Source: Bartonella quintana (GTDB taxonomy: Bacteria > Pseudomonadota > Alphaproteobacteria > Rhizobiales > Rhizobiaceae). From it: a DNA stretch of 64,000 bases. The notes beneath the pieces are model-generated. The model ran no database searches. It was not told the DNA's origin and worked only from the letters and a program-made list of their open reading frames with translations. Position 1 is the stretch's first letter; each line of letters starts with the position of its first letter. Location of the stretch: contig NZ_AP019773.1 of the NCBI RefSeq assembly GCF_009936175.1, positions 434,001 through 498,000 of the forward strand. The letters run 5' to 3'. The position numbers and the translations under genes are program-made. Below, in pieces: positions 21,065-30,959 of this stretch.

Positions 21065-23077
21065 ATGGCAACAAAGGTTAAACAGAAAGACAACACAGAA
21101 GTAAAGGGCCAAGCGAGTGTAGATAGTCCTCTTCTCGATTTTTCTGATGATGCCATCAAAAAAATGGTTAAACTCGCCAAAAAAAATGGTTACGTGACGA
21201 TGGATGAATTGAATGCAGTTCTTCCCCCTGATGAAGTCACATCTGAACAAATTGAGGATACCTTGGCAATGTTCTCAGAGATGGGCATTAATGTCGTGGA
21301 CGATGAGGATGAAGGTGAGTCTGAACATTATGAAGAAGAGGTTACGGTAGAAGGGGGCGATTTAGTAGAGGTTGCTCGCAATGCGATTGCAACGACAACT
21401 AAGCGTGAGGTGACAGATCGTACCGATGATCCAGTGCGCATGTATTTGCGTGAGATGGGGGCTGTTGAGCTCCTTTCGCGGGAAGGCGAAATTGCTATTG
21501 CTAAGCGTATTGAAGCTGGGCGTGAAACAATGATTGCCGGCCTTTGTGAGAGCCCTTTGACTTTTCAGGCTCTCATTATTTGGCGTGAAGAATTAAAAGA
21601 GCAGCGTATTCTTCTTCGTGAAATTATTGATCTTGAAATGACTTATGCGGGTCCAGAAGCTAAGCAGGCCCCTGTTATTGAACGAAGTGAAATCGGCAAG
21701 ATAAAAGAAGAAAAGTCCTTTTCTGGCACGCGTGACATGGAGGAGAATATTACACGAGATATAGGTGTTGAGGATGATGAAGAAGAGGATGATGACGTTA
21801 ATTTGTCGCTTGCTGCAATGGAAAATGAACTCTGTCCTCAGGTCATGGAAACATTGGATTTCATTGCTGAAGCCTATATAAAATTGCGAAAATTACAAGA
21901 TCAGCATGTGGAAAGCAGTTTGGCAGAGCGTAAAGAGGGAACACTTTCGCCTTCTCAGAAGAAGAAATATATTCAATTGAAGAACGAATTAATTCAAGCG
22001 GTAAAATCTCTTTCTTTGAACCAAAATCGTATTGAAGCCTTGGTTGAGCAGCTTTATGACATCAATAAAAGATTAATTCATAATGAGGGTAAGCTGAAGC
22101 GGATTGCCAATAATTATGGTGTTGGTCATGAAGAGTTTTTAAAAGAATACCAAGGTCGTGAATTGGATGTAGATTGGATTAATTATATTGCAACTTTGTC
22201 AGGGCGCGGTTGGAAAGAATTTTCAATGCGTGAAGTGAAAGAAATTCAAAGTTTGCGCAGTGAAATACAAAATCTTGCACAAGAAACTGCTATTTCGATT
22301 GGCGAATTCCGTCGGATTGTGACGCAGGTACAGAAAGGTGAGCGCGAATCAACAATTGCTAAAAAAGAAATGGTGGAAGCTAATTTGCGTCTTGTAATCT
22401 CAATTGCAAAAAAATATACCAATCGTGGTTTGCAATTTCTTGATCTTATCCAAGAAGGCAATATCGGTTTGATGAAGGCAGTGGATAAGTTTGAATATCG
22501 GCGAGGATATAAGTTTTCAACTTATGCAACATGGTGGATTCGTCAGGCAATTACGCGCTCAATTGCTGATCAGGCACGCACTATTCGTATCCCTGTTCAT
22601 ATGATTGAAACAATTAACAAGATTGTTCGCACATCGCGCCAGATTTTACATGAAATTGGGCGTGAACCCACACCAGAAGAATTGTCTAGTAAACTTTCTA
22701 TGCCGCTAGAAAAAGTGCGAAAAGTGCTTAAAATTGCCAAGGAACCAATTTCACTTGAAACGCCCGTTGGTGATGAAGATGATTCTCATTTGGGTGATTT
22801 TATTGAGGATAGGAATGCATTATTGCCGATTGATGCGGCTATTCAAGCTAATCTGCGTGATACAACGACTCGTGTGCTTGCTTCCTTAACACCACGTGAA
22901 GAACGTGTTTTGCGAATGCGTTTTGGTATAGGGATGAATACTGATCACACGTTAGAAGAAGTTGGTCAACAATTTTCAGTAACGCGTGAGCGCATTCGCC
23001 AGATTGAAGCAAAGGCGCTCCGTAAATTAAAGCATCCTAGCCGTTCACGGAAATTGCGTAGTTTTCTCGATTCTTAA
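21065..23077 (+). CDS. rpoD: Primary sigma factor sigma-70
   Basis: A 670-residue housekeeping sigma factor that directs RNA polymerase to promoters. Region 1.1 is at the N terminus (about 25-95), region 1.2 starts at [20 protein letters not shown], and an acidic insert (about 225-245, many D and E) precedes the non-essential region. The core regions follow: 2.1-2.4 with [33 protein letters not shown] and [17 protein letters not shown], region 3 with GREPTPEEL, and region 4.2 with [17 protein letters not shown]. All parts needed for -10 and -35 recognition are present. The start ATG follows GTGGAG. Length fits alphaproteobacterial RpoD. Confidence 0.98.
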   Translation: MATKVKQKDNTEVKGQASVDSPLLDFSDDAIKKMVKLAKKNGYVTMDELNAVLPPDEVTSEQIEDTLAMFSEMGINVVDDEDEGESEHYEEEVTVEGGDLVEVARNAIATTTKREVTDRTDDPVRMYLREMGAVELLSREGEIAIAKRIEAGRETMIAGLCESPLTFQALIIWREELKEQRILLREIIDLEMTYAGPEAKQAPVIERSEIGKIKEEKSFSGTRDMEENITRDIGVEDDEEEDDDVNLSLAAMENELCPQVMETLDFIAEAYIKLRKLQDQHVESSLAERKEGTLSPSQKKKYIQLKNELIQAVKSLSLNQNRIEALVEQLYDINKRLIHNEGKLKRIANNYGVGHEEFLKEYQGRELDVDWINYIATLSGRGWKEFSMREVKEIQSLRSEIQNLAQETAISIGEFRRIVTQVQKGERESTIAKKEMVEANLRLVISIAKKYTNRGLQFLDLIQEGNIGLMKAVDKFEYRRGYKFSTYATWWIRQAITRSIADQARTIRIPVHMIETINKIVRTSRQILHEIGREPTPEELSSKLSMPLEKVRKVLKIAKEPISLETPVGDEDDSHLGDFIEDRNALLPIDAAIQANLRDTTTRVLASLTPREERVLRMRFGIGMNTDHTLEEVGQQFSVTRERIRQIEAKALRKLKHPSRSRKLRSFLDS

Positions 23078-23125
23078 ATATAACCGCGCATTTTTAAAGA
23101 TGCATTTTATGGGTGAATAAGGATG

Positions 23126-23161
23126 AAAGGCATGTCGTTTGGTTCTTGAGATGCCTTTTTG
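23126..23161 (+). terminator. Terminator after rpoD
   Basis: Stem AAAGGCAT (23126-23133) pairs with ATGCCTTT (23151-23158) and runs directly into T residues, forming an intrinsic terminator about 50 bases past the rpoD stop. Confidence 0.7.
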
Positions 23162-24682
23162 CCAAGGATTAACAGGCTTGTTATTGAATAATTTGTGCAG
23201 AATGTGCACTGTCGAAAGCTCCTCTTATTTTTGATGCTCGTGTGGTGCAGTTTATAAAGAAGCTTCGAATTAGTATGGTTGTTTCCAAAAGAAATGCACA
23301 ATTTAAAGCATTATTGCATTTACCGGTAAGTTTATGAACAGAAATGATAGAGTAAGAATGCTTAATCAAAAATCAAAGCGCCTTAATTTTTCGATGAGAA
23401 AGCAAAGATTTTTTATGTGGAGGCTTTCATAAAAAACGGCTTATGTTTGTATGTGAATGTATGAAAAATTTCATTTGAACTGGATTATTGTTTTGTTAGA
23501 TTCTGTGTATCTAATTCTTTAAGCCAGAGAATGGTTAAAGCATAAACCATGAATTCTATAAAAGAAGAAGCTTTTTATAAAACCGCTAGGAGATGCGTTT
23601 CAAGTGTTTAAATTTATTAAAGAAGCCTTCTATAAGGTAGACGTTCTTTGAAAGATTGTTCATCATCGTTATACAGTGTTTTTCTTTTTGAGCGGGAAAA
23701 AGGACCAGGATACTATTTTGCTTCCTCATTCGTTCTCTTCATATGCCTCTGAATAGAACCTTTATCAGAAATAACTTGTCAAGAAGCTCAGATGCTTGGA
23801 GAAGTACATTTCAGATTTCTGGAGTGAGAAGAAAACACAAAGTTTAACTCAAGGTATCCACCACAGATGATTCACATTCACCATATCTTTTCAGGGTCAA
23901 ATCTTGGCTTGCTTTGTTTCAATATTTTCCTCTCATGCTTATCTTCTCCATAGTTTGCAGCACAATCTATAGCTTCCAGTACAAGGATGATTCCGGATAA
24001 AGTGGATCACATCCTCACAAATCACTATCATCTGTCCTTAGCAAGCTTTTCAAAAAACCAAAAGCCAGCTTTTTCTGATATCATGATTGATAATGTTTAT
24101 CGATGTTGTATCATTTGCCATCGATGTATGAATGATGCACTACTTGCTGCAGATAAGGGGAAGCTCTCGCCTATGGAAATCCATGTTTTAAAAACAACAA
24201 GAACTTCTTAAAAAACGACGGATAAGGTTTTAGTCATCACGCTAATTCAAAAAATTATCCTAATAAATGATAAATTCTTTGCTGATTCTTACAGCTTAGT
24301 ATCATGCTTCTTTCTGTAACGCGTCTATTCTATAAATGGAATATTCCATCTTCCTATCTTGTCTCTCAAATTTTAACTTAAAATACAGAACCTAGGATGC
24401 TCAATGTTTATCATTGTGTGTGCTAGCTTATGTTAGTTAACAACAGATGTTTGCTTAAGACGTATTCTATTCTGATTAACCTGGACTTTAAGAAAATTGT
24501 TTTGAGGCAATCTACTGAATGGGATATTTTTTAATAGATAAAAATGTATAAAATTAATAGAGGTTAAATTATTGATTTCACTTTTTCGTAAATTTTCTTT
24601 TTTGAAAGAGCTCTGGCCGATTTTATGGATAAAAAGGCTTCCTTTTGGAAAGGAAAAAAAATTATAATACATTGCTATTTTT
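23162..24682. other. Long non-coding region containing repeat copy B
   Basis: About 1.5 kb without a credible gene. Its centre (23780-24402) is repeat copy B. The flanks (23162-23779 and 24403-24682) show only short frames with no motif. A 74-codon frame at 23987-24211 lies within the repeat and has no counterpart in copy A, so it is unlikely to be coding. Confidence 0.55.
23780..24402 (+). repeat. Diverged long repeat, copy B
   Basis: Partner of copy A at 13668-14262, in the same orientation relative to the window. Conserved blocks include GCAGCACAATCTATAGCTTC, ATCCTCACA, TTTTCAGGGTC, TTTGCTGATTCTTA, AGTATCATGCTTCT and CAGAACCTAGGA, in the same order and with similar spacing. The 9.5 kb between the copies includes dnaG and rpoD. 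Confidence 0.65.
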
Positions 24683-25086
24683 GAGTGAGAAAGTTTTTGT
24701 GGTAGCTACGGGCGTTGTTATCTATACAAAGTGAAAGACGATGACACGGGTGGTATCTATGCGGTCAGTGTTGCTTGTTATCTTTTAGATGCGGAGACTG
24801 GCCAGTGTCTGGCTATGTTCATCGTAAATTAATAACTTCAGACTGTCTATCGTTGGATATTGCAACGGTTAAAATGGATCGTTGGTTTCCGGAAAGCTGT
24901 GATTATCGACTGATTGATGAGGGAAAAGATCTTTATTGGTGGCATCCACTGGTGTCAGGAAACTCTTAGACGGCACATCAAACATAATTTTCTGCACGTG
25001 GACAGAGAGAGATTTACAAAGACGAGTTACGTTCTGAAGCAGATTATCTCGAACATATCACCGGTATTCTCTGTGAAGACCGGTGA
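24683..25086 (+). pseudogene. Broken UPF0260 (YcgN-like) CxxxCxxC protein gene
   Basis: Three collinear pieces match the YcgN family: ESFCGSYGRCYLYKVKDDDT...VACYLLDAETGQC, then after a frameshift DCLSLDIATVKMDRWFPESC and DYRLIDEGKDLYWWHPLVSG, then past two in-frame stops FSARGQREIYKDELRSEAD and YLEHITGILCEDR-stop. The family has a cysteine cluster (like CDGCGRCCLYK) that probably binds a metal; here two of those cysteines have become serine and tyrosine. The gene is clearly dead. It is convergent with the SIMPL gene. Confidence 0.8.
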
Positions 25087-25132
25087 TGAGATAGATCATT
25101 TAACACAACGATTAATGGTATGATGTGGTGGT

Positions 25133-25870
25133 TTAGTCGATAGCAAATACCACGGTGACACTAACGTTATAATTCAACTCACCACTTGAAAAAGTTGTAT
25201 CTGCATAGCTTGCATGTGCTGCTCTGCTCATTAAATGTGGCCTTGAATAAGAGTTGTCATCGTTTTCATTGATTGTAATGATTTTTCCTAATTTTAAATT
25301 GGCTGCTTGTGCTATAGTTTCTGCTTTTTCAATCGCTGCAGTAACGGCTTTTTTACGCGCTTCTTGATAAAAGGGCTTTGTATTTGCATTGGTAAAGGTA
25401 ATACCATTAACTGAATTAACGCCGAGCGCCATCGCTTGATCAAATATTTTACCGGCATTAGAAAGATCACGAATGCGTACTGTTAAGGAATTTGAAACCT
25501 GATAGAGAGTTTCTGTGTTCTTTTTTTCACGATGTTTCTCTGGGCTAGATTGATAAATGGATAGGCCTGATGTTTGCAGATCGTTTGCTTGAATGCCATT
25601 GTTTTTAAAAGCGTTTACAATATCGTTCATCGATTTATTATTGGCCGCTAATGCTTTTTGGGCAGTTTTGTCGTGCGTAACAATGGCGAGATTGATAATT
25701 GCCATATCCGGTGTTGCTTGACTCTCACCAGTTGCGGTAACCGTAATAGTTGCGTTTTTTATTTTGCTTTCTTCAGCGTGTGTGGGAAGCGAAGCAGCTA
25801 GCAGTGTGAGGGTTATCATAGCCATTTTAATCGAATAACTTTTCAACGGTTGGGAAATTATTTTTTTCAT
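25133..25870 (-). CDS. Periplasmic SIMPL-domain (DUF541) protein, BP26/Omp28-like
   Basis: A 245-residue exported protein with a signal peptide (about residues 1-32, hydrophobic core MAMITLTLLAASLP, cleavage after THA). The mature part follows the SIMPL pattern: ITVTATGESQATPDMAIINL near the start, NDIVNAFKNNGIQANDLQT, YQVSNSLTVRIRDLSNAGKI, GVNSVNGITF, ARKKAVTAAIEKAETIA and the final YNVSVTVVFAID. It closely parallels the Brucella immunodominant periplasmic protein BP26. Family members form ring-shaped assemblies and have been tied to oxidative stress; the precise role is unknown. It appears monocistronic and is intact, next to a dead UPF0260 gene. Confidence 0.9.
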   Translation of the reverse strand: MKKIISQPLKSYSIKMAMITLTLLAASLPTHAEESKIKNATITVTATGESQATPDMAIINLAIVTHDKTAQKALAANNKSMNDIVNAFKNNGIQANDLQTSGLSIYQSSPEKHREKKNTETLYQVSNSLTVRIRDLSNAGKIFDQAMALGVNSVNGITFTNANTKPFYQEARKKAVTAAIEKAETIAQAANLKLGKIITINENDDNSYSRPHLMSRAAHASYADTTFSSGELNYNVSVTVVFAID

Positions 25871-26055
25871 GTCTATTCCTTTTATTTGTTGATTTACTAC
25901 TTTCTCATTTTCTGGAGTTCTTGTAAAGAAATGGGGTATTAGGAAAAAAACTGATAAAAAAGAAAAAGCTGCATTCTAATTTAAGCAAGCCCTTGTATCT
26001 TAGGAAATTTTAGTTTAGAGAGAAGCGAATTTAGTTTAAAGAGAAACGACTTGTG

Positions 26056-26132
26056 GGGCCTGTAGCTCAATTGGTTAGAGCCAGCGGCTCATAACCGCTT
26101 GGTTGGGGGTTCGAGTCCCTCCGGGCCCACCA
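26056..26132 (+). tRNA. tRNA with CAU anticodon (tRNA-Ile2 or elongator tRNA-Met)
   Basis: A 77-base tRNA with encoded CCA. The acceptor stem GGGCCTG/CGGGCCC pairs over seven positions, the D arm is AGCTCAATTGGTTAGAGC, the anticodon stem-loop is CAGCGGCTCATAACCGCTTG with CAT at the anticodon, and the T arm is GGGGGTTCGAGTCCCTC. It is not the initiator, because the first acceptor pair is fully matched. CAU tRNAs of this shape are often annotated Met, but the body resembles the tRNA-Ile2 whose C34 is modified to lysidine. The island relics that begin downstream make it a plausible old integration site. Confidence 0.92.
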
Positions 26133-27639
26133 ATCTCCAGTAAAATTAAGAACTTATTTTAAAAAGTTAGCAGACTTTGTGAGTGCTCATTCCTTTATAG
26201 ATTCTCACCAAATTTCTTATAAATTTATTTTTTAAATTCCTTTGCAAGTTTTCTCGCCTTTTGGCTAGCAATTTGATTTTTGTAATTTTGCACTCTTTTT
26301 TAATTTTTTCTGTCAAAACTGTACTGAGCAAAGAACGCATTTAATGATAGAAAATTTATACAAAACAATAGATTATCACATATTCCTCTTTTGTTCTATC
26401 TTTTCCACTTAGTCTACAATCTCTCTCAAATTAACATCCATTCCGTTTTGAGAATCATTGTTCCGGACTCTTTTTTGGGGCTTTTTTATCGATTCGAGAG
26501 GAAGTTTTTTTGCGATCAGTCTTTATTGTATAAAAGGATAGCATAGTATTGGTCTATCCAGCCCAAAAGTGCCTCGAATTGTGCTACCGTTGCATTTGAA
26601 TTAGAAGTAAGCCTTTGTAAAATATGAATCTAAAGCTTTTTTAGTGCCTGTTTTGCCGCTTTTGTCACAAATGAATGTTTTATCTCCACGAGAATCAGTT
26701 TTAAGTGTTTGCGGCTAGTTTAGTTCAAATGAGGAGATAGAGATTCGTTTAGAATTTACTTTTCTGTGTCTTTAAATAAATGATTATCTTAATGTTTCTA
26801 GCCAGTACGAATCACATTACCACAATGCAAGTTCGTAGAGAGAAGAATGTCAATCCAGACATATTCAGGCGTTTCATGATACCATTTTTTATACTATTTC
26901 TCTCTTTCTGTCCAAGTCTGCAATCCTTTCTTGTTTTGAGCGAATTAAGGTTGGGTTCTCTCCTAAAAGGTCATTGAGTGCTTTCAAAAAATTTTGGGCA
27001 GTTATTGGCGTTTTGCATCGTTCAACGCCTGCCTATATATGCGTTTTATTGCTCTGTAAGGAAAGTTTTTTATAGCGTTGGAAAATGTTGAATAGAATCC
27101 GTTCTCTTTGGCTTTGTCAGTTATACCAATTGATGTCGTTAAAATGCCGTTTGAATAGCTATGCAAATGAACCTTCAATAGGTTTTTTGGTTTAGAGGTA
27201 TAAGTCCTTGTAATTCCGTACGCGTATCTCTGTCGTTGTCAATAACTCTTATGTTCCGTAGGTTTCACGTACTCTACGCCGTGATCATGCATGTGCACAT
27301 GCCATAAATTTTATCTGGGTAACGTGTTTTAAAAGATAAGGGCGATGTTGGTTTGGAATGATAACTTACAACTTAAGAGAGCAAAGATTCATAATATTTA
27401 TTCTTTAACACATCTAATAATTTGTCTGGATAGCTTGCTGAACTTGCTCTTCGAATTCCGTTTTAAGATAGATGAGAAAATTCAACAGGGGAGGTGATTT
27501 CTATTATTTGCAACTTTGTTTTGAACTTCTTTTAAAACATGTGCAATAGCTAATGACATTATGATCAGTGGGTGATGAGTCCTGTATGTAATTCTTTTGC
27601 GCGTGTGTTATTTCTGATGTGAAGCATGCATGTGTTTTG
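26133..27639. other. Decayed island or prophage sequence after the tRNA
   Basis: No intact gene. On the minus strand short protein-like pieces appear, for example VAQFEALLGWIDQYYAILLY (about 26520-26600) and TDKAKENGFYSTFSNAIKNF (about 27030-27110), which look like remnants of unknown phage genes. I cannot name their families. Confidence 0.4.
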
Positions 27640-27737
27640 AAAATGGTTATTTTTGTTGTTAAGGGCCGGTTTCTTGGCTGTATATCTTATCGGTGAATTT
27701 GTATTTCTTTAAGATCTGTCTTTTTTCCAGTTGACAT
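27640..27737 (-). pseudogene. 5' relic of a phage-type beta-helix repeat protein (copy 2)
   Basis: From an ATG at 27737 the translation gives MSTGKKTD, and in the next frame LKKYKFTDKIYSQETGP-stop. The KKYKFTD opening is that of the beta-helix family (KYKFTDE...) seen in the other copies. Only the N terminus is left. Confidence 0.5.
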
Positions 27738-27749
27738 GGTGTTATTGCT

Positions 27750-28074
27750 ATAACCTTGTGTATTGCTTCAATATAGTCATTTCGTTGTAGATCGATGCGT
27801 TGTCAAAGATACACATATTATTATCACCATTGGCATTCCCATAAGCAGTTATGTTACTCTAGAGCTGAGCATCGTTATGGATACGTACATTGTTTAAAAT
27901 TTTCGCAATGTCGAAAATTCAACAGTCTTCATGAATTAAGCTTTTTCTCTTTTGTTATTGAGTTTTCTAAAACACCTTTCTTGACTTTTGCGAAGGTTTT
28001 CAGTGCACGGATACAATGTGATCACCATCACAAATATTGATTATTTTATCAGTGAATTTGTATCTTTGTTCCAT
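27750..28074 (-). pseudogene. Relic of a phage-type beta-helix repeat protein (copy 1)
   Basis: An ATG at 28074 begins MEQRYKFTDKIINICDGDHI and the sequence continues over several frameshifts with LKTFAKVKKGVLENSITKEK, HEDC-stop-IFDIAKILNN, VRIHNDAQL and NITAYGNANGDNN. Intact relatives in prophages read KYKFTDE...RIKALKDFG.VKKGDLGGFIE.E.NLSHEGDCWVYDNA.VYGNA, with six-residue repeats that fold as a left-handed beta helix. The function of the family is unknown to me. Several stops make this copy non-functional. Confidence 0.65.
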
Positions 28075-28517
28075 TATGAAACTTTTTTAATGTATGCTTT
28101 ATCTTTGAAGCCCTTCAGAAAGTATGTTGATACTTTTGGTTGTGATTTTTGCTGGAAGAACGATTTTTTCTGTTTCATTTGCGGTTTGAGTTGTCATAGA
28201 AAGGCAATCTATAAGATCTTTTTTGATTGTATCCTGATAAGGTAATAAGTGCTTCTTTGGCGTGTGTGGGTAAACTCAACTCTTTTGTGAAGAGATCCTT
28301 ATCTTTGTCATCAGCTTCCTCATTCATAAAAAGGTCTGGACCGTGTGATGTTTTTTGTCTCACCATGGTACATAACCAATAGAATTCCATCTAATTTTAT
28401 AAAAACAAGTTTGTTTACACAACTGATTCCAGACTGCCTATTGCAATTAATTTTTTCTAAGGTATGGGATATCTAAAACGCTTCAACGTTATTAGTTTAA
28501 CTATACGGAGTATAATT

Positions 28518-28700
28518 ATGAAGAATGAAGAAAACTTTGAAGCAGTTTTACCGGATATTATTGTGAAATGGGAGGCGTTGTCTACAATTCAGAAAAGGAA
28601 GATATTGGAAAGATTAGAAAACTTTACAAATTCTCTGCAGTCAACAGAACATTTAAAGCTTCAATCTTCTTTTTATCTCCAGACGAAATCAAAGCTATGA
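28518..28700 (+). CDS. Small hypothetical protein beside the XRE gene
   Basis: A 60-codon frame beginning MKNEENFEAVLPDIIVKWEA, with a GGAG ribosome-binding site about 11 bases ahead of the ATG. The N-terminal half is predicted to be helical and charged. Its 3' end overlaps the 3' end of the XRE gene on the other strand, so the last 25 codons could be only the antisense of that gene. I recognise no family. Confidence 0.3.
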   Translation: MKNEENFEAVLPDIIVKWEALSTIQKRKILERLENFTNSLQSTEHLKLQSSFYLQTKSKL

Positions 28701-28938
28701 GTTTTAAATCTTCATCGGAGATGTTAAAACCCGTTATTACATAGATGGCGCTAGCATTTCCGAGTGTATTAAGAATAGCCATAAGTTTATCCACAGAGGG
28801 TCTCTTCCCTCCTTTTATCATTTGTTGTACGTAGTTTTGTCCACAGCCTGCAGCTTTGCTTATTTCAATCATCGTTCGTCCATCACTTCTTATCAAGTCA
28901 ATTAAACGTTGGAACCAATCTTTTTCAGTCTTTGTCAT
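28624..28938 (-). CDS. XRE-family helix-turn-helix regulator (phage repressor-like)
   Basis: A 104-residue protein with a Cro/C1-type helix-turn-helix at about residues 15-60 (MIEISKAAGCGQNYVQQMIK, GGKRPSVDKLMAILNTLG). The C-terminal half (NISDEDLKLIALISSGDKKK) is short and may mediate dimerisation. It would bind DNA as a dimer and repress transcription. A perfect 12-bp palindrome lies about 20 bases upstream of the ATG, suggesting self-regulation. Small Bartonella XRE proteins of about 100 residues have been reported in tandem with Brt sRNAs controlling virulence genes, but I see no Brt-like structure here. It is intact among decayed neighbours, so it may still be selected. Confidence 0.8.
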   Translation of the reverse strand: MTKTEKDWFQRLIDLIRSDGRTMIEISKAAGCGQNYVQQMIKGGKRPSVDKLMAILNTLGNASAIYVITGFNISDEDLKLIALISSGDKKKIEALNVLLTAENL

Positions 28939-28958
28939 TTTTAGACCTTTACATATTG

Positions 28959-28970
28959 ACGCTATAGCGT
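28959..28970. promoter_or_regulatory. Perfect palindrome upstream of the XRE gene, likely operator
   Basis: ACGCTATAGCGT is a 12-bp perfect palindrome located 21 bases ahead of the XRE start codon. Its size, symmetry and position match operators of Cro/C1-like repressors that shut off their own promoter. The central TATAGC could itself be part of a -10 element. Binding is inferred. Confidence 0.55.
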
Positions 28971-29318
28971 TACTATTGTGTTACAAACTCGGAATACATG
29001 ATAAAGAAGCGTGAAAATATCCATGCGTAGTTCTTCGCTTATAAGTATACAGAGTTGTTTTTAACTAGTAACAAAATGCCCCTATACACTTTCAGATTCG
29101 AATCAATAAAAATGGTTGCTTAGTTCTACGATTGTAACAGGGTGGATACGTATAACCAGAAATGGAGATACGCATTCGTGCGTTTCAAAAGCACTTAATA
29201 GTATATGCAGTAGCACTATAAATCAAGATATACTCCAATACTGGTATTTGTAAAAGTTCGTGCGTTAAAGTTGTGTGCGGGCAGAGCGAAGTTTTACAGC
29301 CTTTAAAAAAGGAGGAGC
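28971..29318. other. Spacer between XRE gene and beta-helix relic
   Basis: About 350 bases with no recognisable gene. It is the region from which the XRE promoter would start and where a regulatory RNA would be expected if this were a Brt-type locus; no strong hairpin followed by a T run is visible. Confidence 0.45.
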
Positions 29319-29943
29319 ATGGCTGTCGAAAAAACACAAATTCACAGGTGAAGAATGTTGGCTTTCCTTTTGTTGTAATAAATTCGCTCATCATCAAATG
29401 GTATATCGCATGCGTGTGTTGAGAAATTTTGAAAGCTTCGAAAAAAGTGATTTTGATGATTTTATAAAGCATGAAAATGATCATAATCATAAAGGTGATT
29501 GTTGAGTAGAATGTGATATACAAGGGGTAGTTACCTTACCGAAGATGGATATATTGTCGGCATCATTCGTGCTTATGGTAACCCACAAGTGAGCGTATAG
29601 AGATTCAAAGTAGTGCACATGTTTATGACGATGCAGAGGTTTATAACTATGCTTTTGGCAATGATTATTATGGAAATTCACGGTAAGGTTCGTATTTACA
29701 GCAACGCTCAAGTTTAGGACTATGCTAAGGTTTTCGAAGATTCTAATTTTATGATAAAGCTTTAGTTTGCGATCATCTAAGGATTTGTGAAAAAGCAAAA
29801 TTTACTGTGATGCCGAGGTTTGTAATTATAAAGATTTTCGCAATGACAAAGAGATTTACATATGTCATTGCATTCTCCATGGTGCAAAAGATGCAAGAAA
29901 GAATGATGCGGGTAAAGTGCATGTTGAGGCACTTCCATTGTGA
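29319..29943 (+). pseudogene. Relic of a phage-type beta-helix repeat protein (copy 3)
   Basis: A strong AAAGGAGG site precedes the ATG at 29319. The first frame ends after ten codons (MAVEKTQIHR), while the shifted frame reads LSKKHKFTGEECW, then MVYRMRVLRNFESFEKSDFD, DFIKHENDHNHKGDC-stop-VECDIQG. Later pieces include AHVYDDAEVYNYAFGNDYYG, IYCDAEVCNYKDFRNDKEIY and a natural-looking end, VHVEALPL-stop. This follows the full family order, but at least four stops or shifts are present. It is the longest copy in the window. Confidence 0.7.
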
Positions 29944-30194
29944 GCGTTTTTTGAAATCAGTTATATTCTTGCATTTGGTGTAAAGAAATACAGTGAAATA
30001 ATAATTGACGTGGAGGATATAGATTGGAGCTACTTTACGTAATTTATTAGCGTATTTTTATGGAAAGAATAAGGATCCCAAGAGTAATTTATCACACTTG
30101 GCATATGCAGCTTGTTGCATTCTTTTTTGGTGAAGGGCGAAACAAAGCAAATTGGTCAAAATAACTGATTTAAGAGTAATTAAAGGAGATCAAA

Positions 30195-30509
30195 ATGAGT
30201 GTAAACGAAATTTTATTGGGAACAGTGCTTGTTGTTTTGCTTTTCAGCGGGGTCATGTTTCGGTTTGCTTTGTATTATCGCGATCAGGTTAAAGCTTTTC
30301 AAGAAGAAGCAAGAAAGATAAAGCATGAGTTCTTAAGAGATTCTATGAAGATGACTGAAGAACGAAATAGGGCTATTAGAGAACAAAGTGTGGTGATTAA
30401 AAGACGCGATCAAACAATTGAAAAGCTGAAAAAACAAATTAAGCAGTACGAGGAAGTCATGAAGCAAAATCAGGACGCAATTAAATCTGAAGATGAAGTG
30501 AAAAAGTAA
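30195..30509 (+). CDS. Small membrane-anchored coiled-coil protein, phage-associated
   Basis: A 104-residue protein with one N-terminal membrane helix (about residues 6-25, ILLGTVLVVLLFSGVMF) followed by a long charged helix (about 30-104) with heptad-like spacing, as in RRDQTIEKLKKQIKQYEEV. AAAGGAGA lies seven bases ahead of the ATG. The layout resembles small spanin-like or inner-membrane proteins of prophages, but no family is recognised, and function is unknown. It sits between two relics of the beta-helix gene, and a decayed similar sequence is seen at about 30960-31190. Confidence 0.65.
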   Translation: MSVNEILLGTVLVVLLFSGVMFRFALYYRDQVKAFQEEARKIKHEFLRDSMKMTEERNRAIREQSVVIKRRDQTIEKLKKQIKQYEEVMKQNQDAIKSEDEVKK

Positions 30510-30511
30510 TT

Positions 30512-30775
30512 CTGTCTATATTTTGCATCGGATTTGTGCATTAAAAGACTTTGGAAATGTTTAAGATAAGGTGGTTTAGAAGGTTGGATAACGGAGAGGT
30601 AAACCTTATTCATAAAGGCGACTGCTGGGTTAGGGGTGAGGCTATGGTTTTTGATATGTTCAATCTTATCGAAAGGTAGTTCTTGGCAACGATGTAAAAG
30701 TTTATGACAATGCCAATATTTGTGGTGATGCATATGGTGCTCAAAAAGGTTTTGGGGCGATAGGTTGATTGTTGA
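30512..30775 (+). pseudogene. Relic of a phage-type beta-helix repeat protein (copy 4)
   Basis: Pieces in three frames give LHRICALKDFGNV, NLIHKGDCWVRGEAMVFD and VLGNDVKVYDNANICGDAYG, the family order of N-terminal domain, GDCWV junction and hexapeptide repeats. The initial KYKFTDE part is missing because it would fall in the preceding gene, so this copy may have been truncated when that gene was placed here. Confidence 0.65.
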
Positions 30776-30959
30776 TTTGGAGAACGAGGGGTCTGGTAAT
30801 AAAAGAGTTTCAATGAACCGATATAAATAGGCATGGCAGTCGCTAAAAGAATGACACTTGTTCTTTATAACGTGAAGGAAACAAACCGGTCATGATGACT
30901 GGACAAAGAAATAGGGAGAGAAAGATAAATGCGGAAGACAATGGCTATCGGGGAGAACA

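Noticed and set aside
23987-24211. 74-codon frame within repeat copy B
   Set aside because: Not conserved in copy A and without a recognisable family.
13668-24402. Possibility that the two diverged repeats are CRISPR or rRNA related
   Set aside because: They are two long single copies without spacers, and no rRNA sequence is recognisable.
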